Shown here: positions 7,293 through 11,328 of the stretch, piece by piece
How the letters are laid out: each line of letters starts with the position of its first letter
Numbering within the stretch: position 1 is the first letter of the stretch
Assembly: GCA_002453315.1 (NCBI GenBank)
Contig: DKGO01000107.1
Coordinates: 708-12,035, forward strand
Length of the DNA: 11,328 bases
Source: Caryophanales bacterium UBA6768
Lineage (GTDB): Bacteria > Bacillota > Bacilli > Bacillales_D > Amphibacillaceae
Direction: 5' to 3'
Program-made: the position numbers and the translations under genes
Notes under the pieces: model-generated
The model's input: only the letters and a program-made list of their open reading frames with translations
Databases searched by the model: none
Told to the model about the DNA's origin: nothing

Positions 7293-7712
7293 CTATTTCC
7301 GATTTTCCCTTGTCTGTAATCCCCAAAATAAATATCCACTTAAACATAACTGAATAACACTTAATGCAATAAATGGATTTGTGATGATATAAGTTTCATT
7401 AACAATCATACGATGAAATAGTAAACCAAATAGGAAAATTATTCCCATCATTGCAGAAGCATACCACGAGCGGCTATGGTTATTTTTAAAACTAAATACC
7501 GCTGCAATGATATTGCCTAATCCAAATATAACAATCGCAAGTATCCCCGGTAGTACCCAACTATCAAATGGAAGATTCGCGGCCCAGCTATCGGGGAATT
7601 TTTCGGCAAAAATACCACTATTTGACCTTACCATTAAGATTCCTAGCCAAATCGCACCTGTTGCCAAAAACAAATCATACATGCCTAACACTTTCGGTCT
7701 TATTTTTAGCAT
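7293..7712 (-). CDS. Small four-helix membrane protein of unknown function
   Basis: 139 residues, not recognised as a named family. Four hydrophobic segments can be seen: about residues 10-28, 53-75, 84-103 and 110-131. The N-terminus (MLKIRPKV) and C-terminus (LQTRENRK) are both basic, consistent with both ends in the cytoplasm. The loop between helices 1 and 2 (about 30-52) is the only sizeable soluble part and contains several aromatic residues. ATG at 7710-7712 is supported by GGAGG at 7722-7726. It lies 135 bp downstream of the uppS-like gene on the same strand with no terminator between them. It may be transcribed with that operon or from its own weak promoter. The transcript ends at the hairpin at 7142-7163. 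Real gene likely; function unknown. Confidence 0.75.
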   Translation of the reverse strand: MLKIRPKVLGMYDLFLATGAIWLGILMVRSNSGIFAEKFPDSWAANLPFDSWVLPGILAIVIFGLGNIIAAVFSFKNNHSRSWYASAMMGIIFLFGLLFHRMIVNETYIITNPFIALSVIQLCLSGYLFWGLQTRENRK

Positions 7713-7847
7713 CTATTTTTCCTCCATTGTTTTTTCCAGTAGTGATTCTTAAACTGCTTATTTTCATAAAATACAACAGTTACATTTGAGATCCCATTCC
7801 CTGTTTTGAGAATATCCTTCTATATTCATGCTAAGTCATTGCAGTGC

Positions 7848-8564
7848 CTACCTAGCAAGAGACATACTCTCCTTTTCACTGATCGTTCGTCGTTGCCACT
7901 CACCAATCGCCTCACTAAAATTCACTTCATTAAAATCCGGGAAAAAAGTATCTGTAAAATATAATTCCGCATTCGCTGCCTGCCATAACAAGAAATTACT
8001 AATTCTTTTTTCGCCACCAGTTCGAATGAGCAAATCCAATTCAGGCAAATCTTTCGTATATAAAAATTGTTCCATTAACTTTTCATCTAAGTTATCAGTC
8101 GACATTCCATGAGCAGACATCTCTGAAGCGAGCTCTTTCACTGCTTGAATGATGTCAGCCCTTCCACCGTAATTAAAGGCAAAATTGACAATTAATCCCC
8201 GATTATTTTTCGTCATGTCAATTGCCTTCGTGATTGCATCCCTCGTTGCATCAGGAACTTTTTCCAAATCACCCGACACACGAATTTGGATATTTCGTTT
8301 CATAAATTCAGGCAATTTTTGATGGAAAAACCTTATCGGTAAAAACATTAAATAATTAACTTCTCTCTTAGGTCGAGCCCAATTTTCTGTCGAAAATGCA
8401 TAAAGTGTCAATGCTTTAACATGATGACTAATACAAGCATCAATCACCTTTTCCATTGCCTTTACGCCAGCATAATGTCCTTCACTGCGCGTTAAACCAC
8501 GACTCTTTCCCCAACGACCATTTCCATCCATCATTACCGCAACATGATTTGGTACAAATCTCAT
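7848..8564 (-). CDS. uppS: Isoprenyl transferase, undecaprenyl diphosphate synthase family (probable second copy)
   Basis: Cis-prenyltransferase that extends farnesyl diphosphate with isopentenyl diphosphate to make the C55 lipid carrier for peptidoglycan and teichoic acid precursors; product length here is inferred. In the 238-residue form the substrate-binding motif MMDGNGRW gives catalytic-type Asp13. Further family motifs follow: FSTENWARP (58-65), NYGGRADI (131-138) and IRTGGEKRISNF (180-191, with Arg181, Glu185, Arg187, Ser189), then ELYFTD and FPDF. The usual RTSGE is RTGGE here. I chose ATG at 8562-8564 over an upstream TTG. It overlaps the TGA of the DUF4173 gene (ATGA) and has GGGAGAGAG just before it. 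Housekeeping uppS normally sits with frr, cdsA and dxr. None of those is here, so this is probably a paralogue dedicated to this operon. The gene symbol denotes the family. Confidence 0.93.
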   Translation of the reverse strand: MRFVPNHVAVMMDGNGRWGKSRGLTRSEGHYAGVKAMEKVIDACISHHVKALTLYAFSTENWARPKREVNYLMFLPIRFFHQKLPEFMKRNIQIRVSGDLEKVPDATRDAITKAIDMTKNNRGLIVNFAFNYGGRADIIQAVKELASEMSAHGMSTDNLDEKLMEQFLYTKDLPELDLLIRTGGEKRISNFLLWQAANAELYFTDTFFPDFNEVNFSEAIGEWQRRTISEKESMSLAR

Positions 8565-10051
8565 TCTTCTCTCTCCCAACTAGATTTTTCTGGTAAATCT
8601 AACTGACTGATTTCTTCCTTAAATTTTTCCCTAGCAAAATTAAACGATTGCCATGAACGCCGATATTCATTTTTTACTTGTCGTTTCAGATAAATCAATT
8701 CATCTTCCACTTCTTCAAAATCCTTGTCTTCTTTGTATAATTCAATTAATCCATTCCACCCTGTATAAGATAATGATCCTAAATAATAAATATCAATTTT
8801 ACCTGTTTCTTCATAGCGTTCGAAATTTTTATCAACAATAAATTGTTCCACATTGAACACGTTAATTCCTGTGTAAAAAATAAGACCAACGATTAAGAAA
8901 AAATGAATGAGCGATATCCGTTCAATCCAAACACGAATCAAGGTGTAAGCGAAAATAATCATTAAATAAATCATGAAAGTGTGGGCTAATACACGGTCAA
9001 TCGTAAATCCATAGGCTGCCTCATATAAACTGAGTCGTTGAAAAGCCGAGGCGAGCATAATTCCACTTGTCATAATAAGAAGTGAATAAAGCAATTGAAG
9101 AACTATTTTGGCCAAACGGGATTCTGTGTGAATTTTTTTGAAAAAATATAAGAGTATCGTCCAGTTAATGATCATGACGACGACTAATTCAGTAAAGCCC
9201 CGTCTTGCATATGACGCATATGTCATCCCTTCGATTAAGTTGCCACTAAAAAAATACTTAAATTGAATGGCGACAAACAAGACATATACGATGTTGAGCA
9301 GCAACAAAATCGTTATAGCTGTTAAACTGTTCCATGAAAGGATGGGGGGAAACATTTTAATCCCATTCAATTGTTCGGAATCCTTTTTTAATACTTGGAA
9401 AATTCCAAAAAACAATAAACTTGTTGTTACGATGAAGATCAATCGAAATCCATATTCCAGCACATTAATTTGGAGGATGAATTCGGGAACATGGATAACA
9501 ACATCGTAAAACACGTCATCAGCTGACATTAGTAATCCCGTAATGAGAGCCAACAACGGCACCCCAATTAATAAACCAATGATGATTCCCCTCAACACGT
9601 AAGCTGTACGGGGATTCATTCCTTTAAATACTTGTTGAAAAACCTTTACGATAAATACGCCACTATGATGGATTCCTTTATTAAATATGATCAATACTTG
9701 CACGATAAATTTTGGTGTTTCCCATGTGAAATTATTTGGCCGGGTAATGAGGACAATGTGGGAAAACACCAACACCGGAATGACAAGGATATTTAAACTA
9801 TGAAAAAAATCATTATCATAAAATACAAATGTGCTTGCTAGCATCCAAATGACTACCATCATTAACATACCAATTCTGCGATGTTGAAAGTCTAATCGAT
9901 ATCTCAGAAAGAACACACCATAAAATCCAAGAATAAATAATGGATAAGAAATGCCGATTCGGCCATGCAGAAAACTAATTTCTGCTAACCATCCTAAGCC
10001 GATACAGGCTATGAGAAATAACCATTCATTTTTTGATACATACTTTGTCAT
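8561..10051 (-). CDS. DUF4173-type (DUF4153-like) polytopic membrane protein
   Basis: 496 residues with about twelve hydrophobic segments filling roughly residues 8-395, then a charged C-terminal tail rich in Glu and Lys. The pattern YASYARRGFTELVVV, later YGFTIDRVLAH, and a tail beginning NFERYEETGKIDIYYL (the NxxRY...TGxxDxxYL arrangement) match what I know of the DUF4153/DUF4173 membrane family. No biochemical function is established for it. Segment MSADDVFYDV between membrane helices is also typical. I prefer ATG at 10049-10051, which has GGTGGGAT a few bases upstream, over the ATG at 10102, which has no ribosome binding site and sits in a dyad. The gap to the upstream HAAS gene is 96 bp and holds that dyad (10098-10116). 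The stop overlaps the uppS start (ATGA), implying coupled translation. Confidence 0.85.
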   Translation of the reverse strand: MTKYVSKNEWLFLIACIGLGWLAEISFLHGRIGISYPLFILGFYGVFFLRYRLDFQHRRIGMLMMVVIWMLASTFVFYDNDFFHSLNILVIPVLVFSHIVLITRPNNFTWETPKFIVQVLIIFNKGIHHSGVFIVKVFQQVFKGMNPRTAYVLRGIIIGLLIGVPLLALITGLLMSADDVFYDVVIHVPEFILQINVLEYGFRLIFIVTTSLLFFGIFQVLKKDSEQLNGIKMFPPILSWNSLTAITILLLLNIVYVLFVAIQFKYFFSGNLIEGMTYASYARRGFTELVVVMIINWTILLYFFKKIHTESRLAKIVLQLLYSLLIMTSGIMLASAFQRLSLYEAAYGFTIDRVLAHTFMIYLMIIFAYTLIRVWIERISLIHFFLIVGLIFYTGINVFNVEQFIVDKNFERYEETGKIDIYYLGSLSYTGWNGLIELYKEDKDFEEVEDELIYLKRQVKNEYRRSWQSFNFAREKFKEEISQLDLPEKSSWEREE

Positions 10052-10097
10052 ACTTGATCCCACCAACAAAATCAAATTTTTATTTTTCACATACACA

Positions 10098-10116
10098 TAC
10101 ATAGATATTCTATGTA
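10098..10116. promoter_or_regulatory. 19-bp dyad before the DUF4173 gene, candidate PadR operator
   Basis: TACATAGATATTCTATGTA has perfect 8-bp arms (10098-10105 and 10109-10116) around a 3-bp centre. It matches the 19-bp dyad in front of padR at 13 of 19 positions (shared pattern TACnTAGA..T..TAnGTA). It lies about 47 bp before the preferred DUF4173 start. No strong promoter is visible at this gap, although TAGAAT inside the dyad (minus strand) could be a -10. It could also act as an RNA hairpin in the mRNA. Confidence 0.5.
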
Positions 10117-10147
10117 GATGGCCAAACTTTTCCCGCTATAAAATACA

Positions 10148-10771
10148 TCACACGGATACTTTTCTTCCCCAATAATAACCTAGTAAACTAACTGGATACA
10201 ATAAACCTGTTGCAATTACACAAACGACAATAAACGATGGACTTAATAATGACCCAAACCATTCATAAGGTAATAGTTTAAAAATGACTAAATACATTAA
10301 AATCAAATTAGGAATAATTGCGATAAGAAAAATATTCGTTAATAACCGACGCCCCCGATGGCCAAATTCTTTGCCGACTTCATAGCCAACTAAACCCCAA
10401 AATAGTATGTATAAGAAGAGAAGTAACACGGATACTTGTGTTAATTGCGACCAAACAATGTGGGCCCATCGCCATTCTAGAAAATGGTAACTAATTGTAA
10501 AAATAGCCCCCCCAATGAAAATAAATATATTTAACAACACAAATATCCACTGCGTTTTTTTTGGAGTAATTCCTGTTTCCTGTTTCCACATTTTTGCAAT
10601 ATCATGTGGGGTGCCTAGCTTTCTTACCAGTTGATCGTACGTTACCTGTTTATTCTCATGGCAAATGTCATAAACATGGGCTCTATACTCGGCGATAATA
10701 TTTTCTTTTTGTGGCTCATTTTTTAATTCTAATCCTAATTCATTAATAAATTGTTTTTCCGCATCAGTCAT
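10148..10771 (-). CDS. HAAS/DUF1700-like membrane protein paired with PadR
   Basis: 207 residues. The first 70 or so are soluble and helical, with a pattern like the HAAS domain: an N-terminal helix, EYRAHVYDI, then [21 protein letters not shown]. This is the helix, acidic linker, 'LG-P-IA' layout seen in DUF1700 proteins. Four membrane segments follow, at about 74-95, 113-132, 146-167 and 179-202. Proteins of this kind are commonly encoded right after a PadR regulator, and are thought to signal to or modulate it; that role is inference here. ATG at 10769-10771 overlaps the padR TGA (ATGA), so translation is probably coupled to padR. I am confident of the gene and membrane topology, less so of the exact family name. 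Confidence 0.8.
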   Translation of the reverse strand: MTDAEKQFINELGLELKNEPQKENIIAEYRAHVYDICHENKQVTYDQLVRKLGTPHDIAKMWKQETGITPKKTQWIFVLLNIFIFIGGAIFTISYHFLEWRWAHIVWSQLTQVSVLLLFLYILFWGLVGYEVGKEFGHRGRRLLTNIFLIAIIPNLILMYLVIFKLLPYEWFGSLLSPSFIVVCVIATGLLYPVSLLGYYWGRKVSV

Positions 10772-11100
10772 AAGTCATTACTCCCGATTACTTTCGCCAT
10801 CACCTCAACATAGCGATGCCATTCGGAAGTTCTTTCCTGTAAAATTTCCTTACCTTGTTTCGTTATTCGGTAATATTTTCTTGCTGGACCCTTTTCTTGT
10901 TCCTTCCAATAGGAAGCAATATATTCCTGCTTCTCCAATTTATGAAGCCCGGGATATAAAGATCCTTCCTTCATTTGTAAGTGATAATCACTACGCTTTT
11001 CTATTTCCTTCACGAGTTCGTACCCATACATATCCCGCTCATTAAGGAACTGTAAAACAAGTAATGACGTACTACCCTTAACTAATTCACGATTAAACAT
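10768..11100 (-). CDS. PadR-family transcriptional regulator
   Basis: 110-residue winged-helix repressor of the short PadR-s2 type. The sequence reads [18 protein letters not shown], then [14 protein letters not shown] (recognition-domain start), [18 protein letters not shown] (recognition helix and turn), and [17 protein letters not shown] (wing). A C-terminal helix used for dimerisation follows. These are all hallmarks of the family. I chose ATG at 11098-11100, which has AGGTAGGTGA before it, over an in-frame GTG at 11109 that overlaps that ribosome binding site. PadR proteins usually repress their own operon and respond to membrane or cell-wall compounds. The inducer is not predictable here. 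First gene of a minus-strand operon with HAAS, DUF4173 and uppS genes; its stop overlaps the next start. Likely autoregulated through the dyad at 11111-11129. Confidence 0.95.
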   Translation of the reverse strand: MFNRELVKGSTSLLVLQFLNERDMYGYELVKEIEKRSDYHLQMKEGSLYPGLHKLEKQEYIASYWKEQEKGPARKYYRITKQGKEILQERTSEWHRYVEVMAKVIGSNDL

Positions 11101-11110
11101 GCTGTTCACC

Positions 11111-11129
11111 TACCTAGAATTATTAGGTA
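11111..11129. promoter_or_regulatory. 19-bp dyad before padR, candidate autoregulatory operator
   Basis: TACCTAGAATTATTAGGTA has perfect 6-bp arms TACCTA (11111-11116) and TAGGTA (11124-11129). It lies just downstream of the padR promoter -10, at the predicted transcription start, and its left arm overlaps the padR ribosome binding site. The same pattern recurs at 10098-10116 before the DUF4173 gene. Position and duplication make PadR the obvious candidate binder. Confidence 0.6.
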
Positions 11130-11134
11130 TCTTT

Positions 11135-11163
11135 AATATAAACGATTTATTTTTAATTGTAAA
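11135..11163 (-). promoter_or_regulatory. Sigma-A promoter of the padR operon
   Basis: On the minus strand TTTACA (11158-11163, five of six consensus matches) is separated by exactly 17 bp from TATATT (11135-11140, five of six). The transcript would begin near 11128, inside the 19-bp dyad, and give a leader of about 28 nt before the padR ATG. Confidence 0.7.
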
Positions 11164-11194
11164 GGAAAAACTGGAAAAAACTTAGGGAGATTTT

Positions 11195-11328
11195 CTGAAA
11201 TTATTAGCGTGGGTGATTTGGGGACTTGTTTTTTTATTGTTAGTGCTTCTTTATGAATATTTTTTCCATTCACGGATGATTCACCCGTTAACCGATTTTT
11301 GCAACATGAGAGCAGCCTTGCGTCGGGT
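11195..11328 (+). CDS. N-terminus of a membrane-anchored protein, apparent CTG start, cut by right edge
   Basis: An open frame runs to the right edge (44 full codons). It begins LKLLAWVIWGLVFLLLVLL, a typical N-terminal membrane anchor, then YEYFFHSRMIHPLTDF and a basic stretch. The in-frame stop upstream is TAG at 11183-11185, and no ATG, GTG or TTG lies between it and the hydrophobic segment. A strong AGGGAG at 11184-11189 sits 5 nt before CTG at 11195-11197, so CTG is the likely start. GTG at 11213 would cut into the hydrophobic anchor. I do not recognise the family. It is divergent from padR and may share its regulatory region. Confidence 0.5.
   Translation, partial: MKLLAWVIWGLVFLLLVLLYEYFFHSRMIHPLTDFCNMRAALRR

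Noticed and set aside
7507..8112. Plus-strand open frames antisense to the small membrane gene and uppS
   Set aside because: The minus-strand genes have clear ribosome binding sites and family motifs; the plus-strand frames have neither.
8565..8579. TTG start of the uppS-like gene at 8579
   Set aside because: ATG at 8564 forms a classic ATGA overlap with the preceding stop and has a better-placed ribosome binding site. Homologues also begin close to the HVAVMMDGNGRW motif.
10052..10102. Longer N-terminus for the DUF4173 protein starting at 10102
   Set aside because: No ribosome binding site precedes it, the start lies inside a perfect dyad, and the internal ATG at 10051 has a suitable GGTGGGAT upstream and begins just before the first membrane helix.

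Overview
The window reads as a chromosomal segment of a low-GC Gram-positive bacterium of the Bacillaceae type. Reasons: AT-rich DNA, GGAGG-like ribosome binding sites, GTG and ATG starts, a lipoprotein efflux adaptor paired with a SwrC-like RND permease, and a PadR/HAAS/DUF4173 gene set typical of Bacilli. I cannot name the genus from sequence alone. Almost every gene is on the minus strand; the exceptions are a NERD-domain gene and a partial gene at the right edge.

Left part (1-2900). The N-terminal 406 codons of DNA topoisomerase III (topB) run off the left edge. A divergent plus-strand gene encodes a NERD (nuclease-related) protein with a C-terminal cysteine cluster. Its stop codon lies at the first edge of an unusual tandem array (about 2324-2778). 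The array has nine 51-bp units, each with inverted arms CTAACT...AGTTAG, alternating between two unit types so that the higher-order period is about 102 bp. Two strong hairpins (2817-2838 and 2862-2884) separate it from the next gene.

Middle part (2902-7292). A two-gene efflux operon on the minus strand encodes a lipoprotein membrane-fusion/adaptor protein without an alpha-hairpin and a 1019-residue RND permease. They overlap by 4 nt (GTGA), which implies translational coupling. A plausible sigma-A promoter precedes the adaptor. The 450-bp stretch upstream holds no gene but contains a clear rho-independent terminator for the transcript arriving from the right.

Right part (7293-11328). A second operon runs padR, a HAAS/DUF1700-like membrane protein, a DUF4173 membrane protein, an undecaprenyl diphosphate synthase-type cis-prenyltransferase (uppS-like), then possibly a small four-helix membrane protein. 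Two junctions are ATGA overlaps. A good promoter (TTTACA-17-TATATT) precedes padR. Two 19-bp dyads that match at 13 of 19 positions lie before padR and before the DUF4173 gene, and are good candidates for PadR operators. I infer an envelope-related, autoregulated operon in which a polyprenyl carrier enzyme is co-expressed with membrane proteins of unknown function. At the far right a divergent reading frame for a membrane-anchored protein begins, apparently at a CTG codon.
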